A DNA stretch of 13,728 bases from Antrodiella citrinella (Eukaryota > Basidiomycota > Agaricomycetes > Polyporales > Steccherinaceae). A program made the position numbers and the translations under genes. The notes beneath the pieces are model-generated. The model searched no databases and was not told where the DNA came from. It saw only the letters and a list, made by a program, of their open reading frames with translations. Numbering within the stretch: position 1 is the stretch's first letter; the number at the start of each line of letters is the position of its first letter. The stretch covers positions 1 to 13,728 of the forward strand of contig SGPM01000525.1 of NCBI GenBank assembly GCA_004802725.1, given 5' to 3'. This document shows positions 1-9,158 of the stretch, piece by piece.

Positions 1-203
1 CGGAGCGCGAGTTACTGTACAAGAAGCGACATCTTGAAGATGTAGAATGCTCGAGTTGTCGAGCTCTTGCGATAGCTCGACGGTAAGTAGTGGTGGTTGT
101 AGCGGACCGCGGTGCTACTTCCTGAATCGGACGTGCCAGTGCCCAGCGTGACAATCTGGTGACATCTGGCTTTGATATGGCTGGCGCGTAGTCGTTGACA
201 ACG
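1..203. other. Hairpin-rich flank outside the left repeat arm
   Basis: No gene recognised. Three short perfect inverted repeats lie close together: 29-43 (ACATCTT/AAGATGT around one base), 58-81 (GTCGAGCT/AGCTCGAC with an 8-nt loop) and 99-118 (GTAGC/GCTAC enclosing the palindrome ACCGCGGT). A minus-strand open frame runs through 12-314 but has no recognisable domain. This stretch adjoins the 204-358 repeat arm and may belong to the same element; the equivalent sequence on the right lies outside the window, so this cannot be tested here. Confidence 0.4.
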
Positions 204-358
204 CCATTGATGGGTTAGAACGTAGTAACAATCACAGTGTATAGATATAACAAACTCGGTTGTAAGAAAATTGTATTGAAACATGTGTCTATCAATGTGC
301 CTACTTTGCGACAAGACCCTCCACGGCTGCGCGGGTGGAGGGTCTTGATTTGAGACTA
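204..358 (+). repeat. Left arm of long perfect inverted repeat
   Basis: Comparing this segment with the reverse complement of 13574-13728 gives identity at all 155 positions, from CCATTGATGGG at the outer side to TTTGAGACTA at the inner side. The next base inward differs (G here, C in the reverse complement of the right side), so the inner boundary is sharp. The outer boundary is unknown because the right arm runs into the window end. The arms enclose 13,215 bases containing the TPX2 and FAS1 genes. No transposase, TSD or LTR signature is visible. It could be one of two inverted copies of a dispersed repeat, a TIR, or an assembly fold-back. Confidence 0.95.
312..347. repeat. 36-base hairpin inside left repeat arm
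   Basis: Perfect 13-base arms CAAGACCCTCCAC and GTGGAGGGTCTTG are separated by a GC-rich 10-base loop. The hairpin sits 11 bases from the inner end of the repeat arm. A 13-bp perfect stem is far beyond chance in a window this size. Possible roles (inference): RNA stem or terminator, remnant of a small mobile element, or a structure that promotes fold-back or inversion. Confidence 0.85.
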
Positions 359-762
359 GACCGGGTATTACGATGTGATTCTTTCCTCGTATTTAGCTGC
401 TTGCTGCAGCCGACTCCCGAGGGTCACCCAGGAGAACTACTGCTGCCGCAAGTCGCAAGATTCTGATGCTCGGGATCCATATCTCGCTATGCAATTGAAT
501 GGGTCGCGACTCGTGAGTAATGTGGGGAACAGTGCTAAAGATGAACCCCGATGATCACGCTCGGTAAAAGCTGTCATCTGCTAGTAATGTCGCGACTCGC
601 TGGTCGTTGGTCAGGCCTCAGGTCCCAGATCTAAAAATTTTGTGTGACTTGGAACGAATGAACCGAGTAAACTTAGAATCCACGTACTGTGAAGTTAGAA
701 TGGGAAGGTTGTAACGTATTCCTGGCTGTCTGAAATATCGTCGAATCAGCATCTTCCAAGAT

Positions 763-1026
763 ATGATATTCGATGGGCGCCCTGCGTTGATGTTCAACGT
801 GGACAAGCAGAACAAGAACACTGGACAGAAAGAAACCCGCTCACTCGCCGATCACGAGGCCCTAGATAGACAGTGGTCTCGTATGTCATCTGTGAATGAA
901 CAGTCAGCCAAAATGCGAGTGTTAGTGTTCAAGTGCTACTGTCTTGGGATATTGAATCTTCGTAGTACCCGCAAGCTTAGCTACGGATTTCTGACTCGGA
1001 ATGAGACGTGGGTCTCTGCAGCGTAG
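763..1026 (+). CDS. Doubtful small ORF, unknown protein
   Basis: An 87-codon ORF starting at an ATG (protein begins MIFDGRPALMFNVDK). Its first half is fairly hydrophilic and protein-like; the second half is not. There is no signal peptide, repeat or motif that I recognise, no convincing splice partner, and the opposite strand is also open across part of it. It could be a decayed exon of an older gene or simply chance. Confidence 0.15.
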   Translation: MIFDGRPALMFNVDKQNKNTGQKETRSLADHEALDRQWSRMSSVNEQSAKMRVLVFKCYCLGILNLRSTRKLSYGFLTRNETWVSAA

Positions 1027-1027
1027 T

Positions 1028-1034
1028 TATAAAT
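1028..1034 (+). promoter_or_regulatory. TATA-like motif (TATAAAT)
   Basis: TATAAAT matches the TATA consensus but lies about 500 bases upstream of the proposed TPX2 start. It would need a long leader or an unseen 5' exon to serve that gene. A 14-codon ATG frame begins at 1045. Low confidence that it is functional. Confidence 0.2.
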
Positions 1035-1536
1035 ACTTCGTCTGCGTCATGCAATCCGTCATTGTGCAGACTCTGGATGAGCTTTCAAACTAGTAGGACA
1101 GTCGGCCAATTTGATCGGCGAGTCGTGGACTCTCGGTACCCTGTAACAAGGGACCACTAACGGCCGTGATGATACGACGGCACTTTCGAAGTTGCTGCGG
1201 TCGGTGGTGGTAGAGTTTCGCGATGTACGATAGAAATTTGTGAGGATCGTGCTCGATTTACAATCATCGATGTCGCTCGTCCTGGAAGGGACAGACAGCT
1301 TCAGGCTTCGCGGAAGCAATTTAATCGAACCACCTTACCCAAATCGGGAAAGCGTGCTCGGCACGTGGAGTTTGGACGCGTCGGGTTTCCCACGGTTTGT
1401 TTGTGGCCACGACGCGTCACTGACAGTGACACCAACATTGACTTGAACTGTGGCACGAAACGGTGATCATTCCAGCTCTTGCGTCCGCGTTCATCCATTA
1501 CTGATGCATCAAACAGGCATATCGTCTCGCATAGCC

Positions 1537-4462
1537 ATGTCTATGGATCTGAGTTCGCACTACTTGCCCGATGTCTCTGACATATCCGTCGCTGGCGAGT
1601 TCTCAAACGCGTCTTTCCAGATCCCATCCAATCGCGGAGAGACCCCCAATCTGCTGCTTGCAGATGATAGCTTCTTTCACGGAATGAATGACACCCTCGT
1701 TACTCCAGCGGCCACACACCAGCTGCGACGTCCGCAACCCCCTTTGACCCTCGATGAACTTACGCCACGATCCCGACGAATCCGCACTGCCCCTGTTCGG
1801 TCATTTCTGAGGGCAATACCGAACATTCCGTCCCCGCTCAAAACCCAAGTTACCCGCGATTTGAGCATTGCCCTCGAGGAGGCGCTTTCGCCGTTGAAGC
1901 CTCAGGAGACCTCATTTTTCTTACCGTCCTCATCAATGGACGAAAATCTGATGGCAACAGAAGACTCCCGCGTCCTCCGTCAAAGTAATGGCGATCTTAC
2001 CTTTACAGATGAACCAGAGGTTCATGCAGGCTCCCGAGAGTCATTGACTCTGAGCCAGCTTACTCCAGGGCCAGGTCGTATACAGCGGTCCCCTCCGGCC
2101 ACGCTTTCGGTGCCTGTATCGCATTCAAACGCAATTACAACGGAAGAAGTCCCTTTGGAAGACGTGTGTCCTTCGGGCGACTCCGACGTACTCGAATCCG
2201 ACTTACCAGAACAAACCGCGGACCCTGTGTCGGAGGCTGACTCAGCGCTCGCCCAGTCAATATCCACCGCGAATATCCCACTGCATCATTCTGTCATATC
2301 ACCGCTCATCGTCCCCGACGCTTCTGGCTCGTCTGGTATAGGCTCGAGCAATCATATCACTCAGTCCAATACTGTACCGCCGGGCATGATTGCGACTCTG
2401 CCCTCCAAGGAGTTGCCTCCCACCGTCAAAGGCAATGCCCGAACGAAATCATCGAAAGCTCAGACTAAGCCCAAACGCGTATGTTTGACCTCGCTCCTCT
2501 GCTTCCCGTGAACCTCCGAACTGACAAGTCAATTTTATTTAGACTGTTATCGGAGGCGGGATTAACAAACGGCTCAAGCCAAAGTTGCCGAACGCTGCAC
2601 AAGATATACCCAAAGCTGGACGCCAACCACTCACAAATCCAACCGCTGTTCACGGGTCTGGGGCGGTCGGTCATAACGCCACTGAGAAGCGTGTTCACGA
2701 CCCTTCACACATCAACCCAAGGAGCGGTACGCAGATATATACAGGTCCAAACAAAAATTCGGTGCCGGGCGGCCTCGCCGCAGCTCTCATGTCTTTCAGC
2801 CAAAGGACGACCACTGTAACGTGAGTAAAACTACCACTCTAGTTGGCTCCCAGTGAAACTAATCACTTATCTCTTACTTCTCAAGATCGGATCGTGCTAC
2901 TGTAAGCAAGGAGCAGACAGGATCTGTGACTGTGCCTTCTCCTGCCCCTGCATCGGACGTAGGGCGGAAAGACTTGGAGACCGAATCAGCCCAGCCTCCA
3001 CGCGAATCTCTACCCGCGGACGGAGACTATCAGCAGCGCAGCATACCCGGTGCGAATTTATTCAACTTTCTTGAAATGTTATTACCTGACGCCGAATTGA
3101 AAGGCACAGCTCTGTCACCCGCGCCCGATGGTGCTAGTGATCTGTTTTCGCGTCTTGAGCAACCATTATGCGAGATCCCTCTCACCTCGCCCCAGGATGA
3201 AGACATACGTGATCCGACAGTCCCGGCGGTCCCTCTGTCTCTGTCACCAATGCGCCCCTCTGTCAAACGGCGCTCTTCACCTGGTCCAGGAGACGAACAG
3301 CCACGCAAGAAGGGCAAAGATGACTCAGATACAAACGATGTATTTACTGTTGAATCCCGACAAGTTCGTGTGCATGTGCAAGCATCATCAAAGCCTACCG
3401 TCTCGCTGCGCTCTAAGACGTTGCAACCTTCCCGGCCAAAACCTGCTAATGTCCCGGCTTCCCGTTCTGTTACCGCGACGCACTCTAATGCGGCACAAGG
3501 CCTCCCCAAAGTCCAAGGATCCACCAACACGGCCTCAACCTCGACCTGGGGACACCCAACAAAGGCGACGGCGGATGCGAGACTGAACGCACGTCCGAGG
3601 CACCTGACGGCCTCGGGTAGCACTCGCTCGATCCACGATCAAAATCTCGTTGGAGGTGCTTCTTGTCGTTCACTGGCAGCAAGCTCGAGTAGATCAGGGG
3701 ACGCTTTAGGCGAGGGCCTTCTCGCTGGGAACACTCTGGAGCCGCGGCGTCTCCCGCAGCTCGCACCCGGGTCTGGTGCACCAGCAGTGTTGCGCACGAG
3801 ACCTGCGGCAGGACGCAAGCCTTTGATTGAGAAACCGGTACGTGATTACGATGTTTAATATCTCATGAGTCGCACGATCGAAGTGTCACCACGGCGTTCT
3901 TTACACTTCATATCCCCTTTCATCTGGTTCTATATGGTGTATAATCTGAGTTACTGAACCGAACGTACCGCGTTTCTAGATCCATCCAGCGCCGAAGCAA
4001 GAGAAGCCCCCCTTCGAGTTTACGTTTAGCATGGAGAAACGGTCTGAAGGCGGTAAAGCCGAAGAGAACCGCGCCACGAAAGGGCTGGACGAGTACAAAC
4101 GCGCCCTGAAAGCAGACGGTCTTCTCCCGATCCCGGACTACAAGCGGATGCACTCGGCGCAGGAAGCCGCGCTGACTGCGCGGCGGGGGCAGATCGTGCC
4201 CGTCGTACCGTTGCCGCTGGAGCTGCACACGGACGTGCGCGCGCACGAGCGCGAGCAGTTCGAGGACGGGCTGAGGGAGAGACGCCGTGAGGCGGAGAGG
4301 GTAGCGGAGGAGAAGAGGCGCGTGAGGGAGGTAGAGGAGGAGAGGGAGGTGAGGGAGCTCCGAAGGCGTGCTGTGCCCAAGGCGCATGAGGTGCCGGAGT
4401 GGTATGCGCATGCACCGAAACGGGCTGCTCGTCTGGACGAGTCGGAGGACGTCGGTGTGTGA
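1537..4462 (+). CDS. TPX2-like spindle assembly factor (4 exons, 884 aa)
   Basis: Exons 1537-2478, 2543-2820, 2886-3837 and 3980-4462 join in frame. The introns are 64, 65 and 142 nt, all GT-AG, with CTGAC, CTAAT or CTGAA branch-like sequences. The last exon holds a TPX2 C-terminal domain (about residues 803-872): LELHTDVRAHEREQFE, a charged Arg/Glu coiled coil (about 814-853), then LRRRAVPKAHEVPEWY, the family hallmark. Before it are PFEFTF and IPDYKRMH. Residues 1-724 are low-complexity, rich in Ser/Pro and in SP/TP sites typical of CDK targets. A bipartite nuclear localisation signal KRRSSPGPGDEQPRKKGK lies at about 534-551. A motif LTLxxLTPxxxRI occurs twice, at residues 70 and 170. Family knowledge: TPX2 binds microtubules, activates Aurora A and is released from importin by Ran-GTP. 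The start was chosen at ATG 1537 (GCC before ATG, in-frame M at 1543); 1504 is an alternative. The domain call is firm; one-to-one orthology with animal TPX2 is inferred. Confidence 0.88.
1744..2079 (+). repeat. Duplicated LTLxxLTP motif in TPX2 body
   Basis: Within exon 1 the encoded motif LTLDELTPRSRRI (1744 onward) is echoed by LTLSQLTPGPGRI (2044 onward), exactly 100 residues apart. Both have an LTP CDK-type site and a following basic residue. The surrounding sequence is disordered, so the conserved spacing of the motif core suggests a short linear binding motif used twice. This is inference from sequence only. Confidence 0.6.
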
Positions 4463-6800
4463 CGAGAAGGCTGGTCAGGCCGTCAAGCAGTCAAGCAGGA
4501 CAGGGAAGGCAGGGCTGGGTCTGGTCTGGTATCCAAGTGATCGAGAGCGAGGGAACAAGGACACCGTTCGCCCCGAGGACGAGGATTATGGCATTCAATT
4601 CAGCGTCAAGGACGTCCAAGATGTGATTTCATGTGTACGTTAAGGGATCTCGCAAAACAATCTTCGGTTTCTTTATTGCACCTTCTTCTCTTTATTCATT
4701 CATTCATTCAACGCCCTGACAAACATAACGGCATCCGCTCTTACGCCCTCCTCCAGCGGAATACAATGGCCATAGAGCCACCAAATACCGGTGTGCCTCG
4801 ACGCGATACATGCCATTGTACTCGATGGGTGATAAATCCTCCTTGAATGACGAACACGACGTACGTATCCCTTTGAGTGAATGAGCAAGGGTACAGTATA
4901 TTGCTTCCGTTCGACATCTGCTGATGAACAACCCAACAGGACACGCCGTAGAAGGTGTGCACGACCCAACGCACTGCGATCATGATCAGGCTCGGCTTTT
5001 CCTACCCCACCCCCACTCGCGAGCACGGTCGATCGCAGCACACACACACACACACACACACACGCAGAGAAAATCACGATCTTGCAACCTGGAAGGACTG
5101 TAGAATCCGTGAACACACACGGGCGCAGGGGCAGGACTCGGAACGAGTGGCATCAGCCTTTCTCACTCGTGTGATCACCCCCAATTGCGTACAGATGACC
5201 ACACCACCCACCTCAGCGCCCAACTTGTCCACCCCCTCTGCATGTCACCCCTCTCGCCTCTTCACCCGCACGGTCGCAGTACACCACGACGCAACGGCAG
5301 TCCCTCCCGTGATCACGATCTGTTTCGAGAACCACTTGGTCTCAGTGCTTGCTCGCGCCTCGTCTCTCCCGGGCTGATCTGTATCATGCCTGAAGATGAC
5401 AAGGCATAAGGCAAGGCAAGGGGGGGATGGATGACCGGTGACCGGTGCACACCGCACACCCTTGCTGCCTCACGTCTGCCTCGTGGTCGCTGCGGAAAAT
5501 CCGGCCGAACGAGCTTCAAAGCGTGCATTCTGAATAGACCCGACGTGCGCTGGGATGGGATCTTCGTCTTAGCTCTAGCTTGAGGGAGGGGGGATTCGTA
5601 TTCAGCGAAGGGTGTACACGATCCATGCTAATCCGGCCTGCTGGCTGTTGAGTGGACTAGGTTTCGTTGTGCGTAACACGGTGCCGCTCCCTGCCTGGTA
5701 TTCGATGTATTGGATTCCTTGGACGTATGTCTGAAATTGAATCGTAGTGCGAACGTGCATAGATGATATCTGTCAGAATCTCAGAACGTCCGGCCCCACG
5801 CCGCCTTGATACCTGGAAACCGCAACGCTAAATGACAGGTGAGAACCAACAGGTCGCATACAGAAACATGCTTGGAAACATACACACATATGTACATATC
5901 CATTCCTACTGGCAGCGATGCGTTTTCTCCGGTTCCCAGAGGTGAGGGTCAAGAATTGTTTGTTGGACATCGCTAAGGCGATCGCGATGGGCTGCGTCAT
6001 GTCACAGACCCATTGAGATATACCGCCCACCCTCTCGCCCCTTCGGACTTTCTGAGCTTTATTTACATCCCAGCGCGCAAAAACAAGCTCTAACCATGAG
6101 AAGCAACGCCTTCCCACTCTCCGGAAAGTTGGGTTTTCGCTCAGCGAGGCAGGGGTGCCTTCTGTGACTGCTCAGCTGCTGCAGCTCACGAATCACAACA
6201 CATTCACACCGAGCGCAGAGACTAGGACGAGATTCCAATCGGTGTATTGTATGTATACGATCCTGTTCTATTCTATCGCTCGGCGTGCGGGTCGCGGGAG
6301 ATGAGTGTACATGTTGGTTGTGGAGTCTTGCGATCCGGGGTGAGGGACGAAGAATTCCATGCGTGCGGACTGAATGACATACACAGCACACACATGTTTT
6401 CTGCGGCGTTGAATGGAGGGATGGGAATAAGACGGATATACGAGGACGCCGAAAACAGGCAGGTCGGACGGACGGATTGCACGTGCCAGGCGAACACAGA
6501 GCACAGGTTCGGTTCGTTTCGTACGTTCGCGGACATATTGGAAAAAGAACACAGGGCGATGTAAGAGCTGCGAGCAGGCCAGGGACGATCTGCAGTGTGC
6601 AGCGCCCTGCCTGCCTGTGTGAGCCGATTGGTGGTGCGTCTGGTCTCCACGCACTGGTAGAGAGTCTGTGAAGAGAGAGATCTCTCGTCAGATGAGATCA
6701 ATGTCTGTCCAAATCGGGTTAGCAGCAACAGCGCCTATACTCAAGGCCATCCCGATATGGCAACTGTCCACCTACCCGTAGACCTCCTCCCTCCACTTCA
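4463..6800. other. Gene-poor interval after TPX2
   Basis: Starts with the TPX2 3' UTR, including a pyrimidine-rich stretch near 4665-4695. It contains a (TTCA)4 tract at 4695-4710, a (CA)12 tract at 5039-5063, a tandem GACCGGT pair near 5433, and a 12-base palindrome GAGAGATCTCTC at 6675-6686. Several open frames of 70-140 codons exist on both strands (for example minus 4741-4983 and 5773-6117), but none has a recognised domain, coherent splice sites or exclusive strand use. No tRNA, 5S or U6 pattern was seen. Confidence 0.5.
5039..5063. repeat. (CA)12 dinucleotide microsatellite
   Basis: Twelve uninterrupted CA units plus a final C. On the minus strand it produces the artificial VCVCVC run in an overlapping open frame, which argues against that frame being a gene. 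It is likely to vary in length between strains. Confidence 0.97.
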
Positions 6801-6805
6801 AAATG

Positions 6806-6812
6806 CATAAAA
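6806..6812 (+). promoter_or_regulatory. TATA box of the small Cys-rich gene
   Basis: CATAAAA follows a CT-rich run (CCTCCTCCCTCC) and lies about 60 bases before the ATG at 6868. It leaves a short CA-rich leader, the usual arrangement of strongly expressed fungal genes. An inverted CCAAT (ATTGG, 6627-6631) lies about 180 bases further upstream. The function is inferred from spacing. Confidence 0.5.
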
Positions 6813-6867
6813 GCGGACCCCCTTCCGTCGTCTTCAGGTTCATCCCAATTCACATTCACCCGCAGCC

Positions 6868-7068
6868 ATGTTCACCACATCCACACCCGTCTCTGCACAC
6901 GCAACTTGCTCGCACTCCTCGAGCCACCCACCATCACAGGTCGTCGCGTCCATCGCACCTGTCTCCGAGCACACAGTGTCTACCACTGCCTGTGTCAATC
7001 ACGGTGCTCCCCAGTGCTGCCATTGCGGTTGGAGAGGTGCTCACGCCCCAACCTGCCCCTTCAAGTAA
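6868..7068 (+). CDS. Small Cys/His-rich protein, 66 aa, CCHC-like tail
   Basis: A single-exon ORF, ATG in the context GCAGCCATGT, ending in TAA. The N-terminal two thirds is Ser/Thr/His/Pro-rich with no signal peptide or membrane segment. The C-terminus has Cys50-x2-Cys53-x5-His59-x3-Cys63 plus Cys51 and Cys42 (core QCCHCGWRGAHAPTCPFK). The overall spacing matches a zinc knuckle (C-x2-C-x4-H-x4-C) with the His shifted by one, so metal binding is plausible. The gene has its own TATA box about 60 bases upstream and a probable intron in the 3' UTR. No known family is assigned with certainty. It stands alone in an 8-kb gene-poor interval. It could be a stress or metal-responsive small protein (inference). 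The four-residue end CPFK is not a standard CaaX box. Confidence 0.55.
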   Translation: MFTTSTPVSAHATCSHSSSHPPSQVVASIAPVSEHTVSTTACVNHGAPQCCHCGWRGAHAPTCPFK

Positions 7069-7107
7069 ACCATCTCTCGTGTATCTCTAGCATCTTGTCG
7101 TCGCTTT

Positions 7108-7164
7108 GTGAGTACCCTCTCCTCGTACCCGTGTCCATGTCCTGACCGACACGCTCCCTCTTAG
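7108..7164 (+). other. Probable 3'-UTR intron (57 nt)
   Basis: Donor GTGAGT, branch-like CTGAC at 7142-7146 and acceptor CTTAG give a 57-nt intron of normal size for basidiomycetes, starting 39 bases after the stop codon at 7066-7068. Its presence supports the idea that the small ORF is a real transcribed gene. Confidence 0.45.
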
Positions 7165-7319
7165 ATTTATATCAGTCGTACCCCGATTGACCACTCTGCT
7201 CTTGTCGCATCGCACTCAAGTCTTCGCATTTTGCCACATCAACTTGTATCACCACCCCCCTGTCTACCGCAATCCGGCATCAGCCTTTAATATTGCACGC
7301 CTGCTATTATTCCCTCCCC

Positions 7320-7904
7320 ATGCGGGAGTTGTACCAACCATTCTTGTTAATCAGAGGACGCATTTCGGAGCATGGAGGAGGGTGGCTTTGTTCGGAGAAG
7401 GAGGAGCTGCGGAGGAGGAGGGCTTCTTGGAGTCGGGCTAGTCGAGGAGGAGCTCCTGTTGTACATACCCCCACACTTGCTTGTATTGTGCACGTTTTCG
7501 AACCCATATTGATACCTCCACATTCACATTCCATCGTCTCGGAGCAGCGATCCGCGTTCGACGTGCTGGAGCACCAACGACAAATTATTTTTTTGTGTGT
7601 GGAGTCAACTCGCGACGTGCCTGAGTACGCAGAACATAATCCAAGCTTATCTTCCATCATCTGCATCAGGAACAAGAGCCTTGGACAGAGCAACAAATGC
7701 AACTATTCCGAGTCCGCTGCAGCTGCGCTCATTCGGCAGCAGAACATTTTAGCTCGCATTTGCGCGTACCGTGATGTCAAAGGTCAGCTGGAGGCTCGTT
7801 TTCGCCCGTTCTGGACAAGGATCTTCGCTTCCCAAGTTTCCTACCAACCACGCTGGTTTCCCTTGGGTCTCCCCTTGCACTTGCGTTTGGTCCAAGTGTA
7901 CTAG
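7320..7904 (+). CDS. Doubtful 194-codon ORF, unknown protein
   Basis: ATG at 7320, ending with TAG after ...LRLVQVY. It is the longest open frame in the gene-poor interval, but much of it is unhelpful: a GAG-rich purine run (about 7373-7453) gives Glu/Arg repeats, and the opposite strand is open over 7307-7702. No domain, signal peptide or membrane span was recognised. The start context (CCCC before ATG) is poor. It may be part of the long 3' UTR of the upstream small gene. Confidence 0.2.
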   Translation: MRELYQPFLLIRGRISEHGGGWLCSEKEELRRRRASWSRASRGGAPVVHTPTLACIVHVFEPILIPPHSHSIVSEQRSAFDVLEHQRQIIFLCVESTRDVPEYAEHNPSLSSIICIRNKSLGQSNKCNYSESAAAALIRQQNILARICAYRDVKGQLEARFRPFWTRIFASQVSYQPRWFPLGLPLHLRLVQVY

Positions 7905-8640
7905 CTCGTGCTAGTTCCACTGCGACGTGACGCGTCTCATGTTGCGTATCTTCGCCTTCTCTTTTCCCTTGCCGCATCCTCGCACCGGTCCCGTGTGCCG
8001 TCGAGGATAATGACGAAACACGACAACGTCTATCAATTCCAGAGGTACCAAATGACTCTCGGATCGTTCGGAGGGAGGGGAATGGAAGATACGTGTCTCC
8101 GCGATTCCCTTTTGTTCCTTCTGTTCAACGTTCAAGATGACGCGTTATGCTTTTTTTGCGACGTGCACAGGTCCGTCAGACTCGTCTCATCAACACACTG
8201 TTTAGGCTCGCTGGATGATCTCCGGTCACCACAGCCCACAGCGCCGCCATACCCATGATGTCCACGGTTCCATCTCCTCGTGTCGCGTGCATGTTCGTCG
8301 AACGAATAGTTGAAACTCCCGGGACACCGCACCGGACTGGCGATCCTGCGCCCTGGTCGAGGGACTCTCGGGAGATGACAGGAAGCGCGCTCGGAGAAGA
8401 TGCCTGAGACGTTCCGTCATATGACTTTGTGACTTTCGCATGCGGAGACCCAAACGCGCCACGAGGGAATGGAAAGTCGCTCGTCCGCTGGTCAGACGCA
8501 CCCAACGCCGGGGGCTGGAAGGTGAATATTGCCCGGTTCGATTATCGGTTCGGATCGATGGATCCTCGGCTGGCGATACCTCTCTCTATTCAATATTCAC
8601 CGGTTCACCCGGCGGGTCCGGTCATCAGATCACTCTCACT

Positions 8641-8664
8641 GCTCCTGCTCCTCCTGCTCCTCCT
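8641..8664. repeat. GCT/CCT triplet microsatellite
   Basis: Eight triplets of GCT or CCT in a row. In one forward frame they encode a leucine run that mimics a membrane helix, so the overlapping ORF should not be read as a membrane protein. Confidence 0.9.
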
Positions 8665-9127
8665 CATCTGCATCTTTTGCAGTGGCTTCTTCTCGAGCTT
8701 ACGCGAAAAACAAATGCAAAAAAGCAGCTTGACAAAAGGCACCGGACGGTGAAGTCACGATACGTTACCAGATAACGGGACATATGGATCGCTCTTTCAT
8801 CATATGCACCACGGTTTGACGTCGATTAACGGTTCACCGCGACGAAGACAACAAGGCTTAAACTCTTCCGCCGTGGCCACTCCGTCTCTCGCGTGTCCTG
8901 GTCCCCTCGAGATCCGCCGACAACGGCGAACTCGTCCACGAACGGTCGCAGATACACACCACCACGCACTGGTCGTCGCGGTATGATGTTGGCTGGACCG
9001 CCGAGTGGCACATCCACTGTACCCGGAATCCGGAAGATCCGACTGTAAGTCATCCTACCCTGTTCGTTCGTACGTTATGCCATGCTATACCTTCTGTTTT
9101 GTGAAAGTGAACAGTGTGAAGGCCAAA

Positions 9128-9158
9128 GGGCTTCCTTCTCGAGGGGTCGAGGAAGCCC
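9128..9158. repeat. Hairpin, 9-bp stem
   Basis: GGGCTTCCT (9128-9136) pairs with AGGAAGCCC (9150-9158) around a 13-nt loop that can add CGA/TCG pairs. No gene is attached to it. It may be structural or chance. Confidence 0.6.

Larger units (their letters stand above)
359..1536. other. Upstream region without confident gene
   Basis: About 1.2 kb before the TPX2 start. It contains an 11-base direct repeat GTCGCGACTCG (near 503 and 589), an ATG-started plus-strand ORF 763-1026 (87 codons, no recognised domain, overlapping an open minus frame 618-821), and a TATAAAT motif at 1028-1034. The last few hundred bases probably hold the promoter and 5' UTR of the TPX2 gene. The frame of its first exon stays open back to 1450, but only from a GTG, which is not an expected eukaryotic start. 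An undetected 5' exon cannot be excluded. Confidence 0.4.

Noticed and set aside
3030..3623. 197-codon minus-strand ORF
   Set aside because: It lies entirely opposite exon 3 of the TPX2-like gene and is a shadow of its codon bias.
4026..4415. Minus-strand Pro/Ser-rich ORFs opposite TPX2 exon 4
   Set aside because: They are antisense to the Arg/Glu-rich coiled coil, whose codons give Pro/Ser runs on the other strand.
4700..5116. 138-codon minus-strand ORF
   Set aside because: It contains a VCVCVC run from the CA repeat and a non-protein-like composition; two other frames on the same strand are equally open.
6868..7068. Small ORF as a mating pheromone precursor
   Set aside because: It ends CPFK, which is not a standard CaaX box (second aliphatic position and final residue do not fit), it is Cys/His-rich, and no STE3-type receptor is nearby.
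8530..8560. GGTTCGA motif as a tRNA B box
   Set aside because: It lacks the following CC and no A box or cloverleaf partner is present at the right distance.
8429..8752. Plus-strand ORF with a poly-leucine 'membrane helix'
   Set aside because: The leucine run is a translation of a GCT/CCT microsatellite; the rest has no domain and overlaps other open frames.
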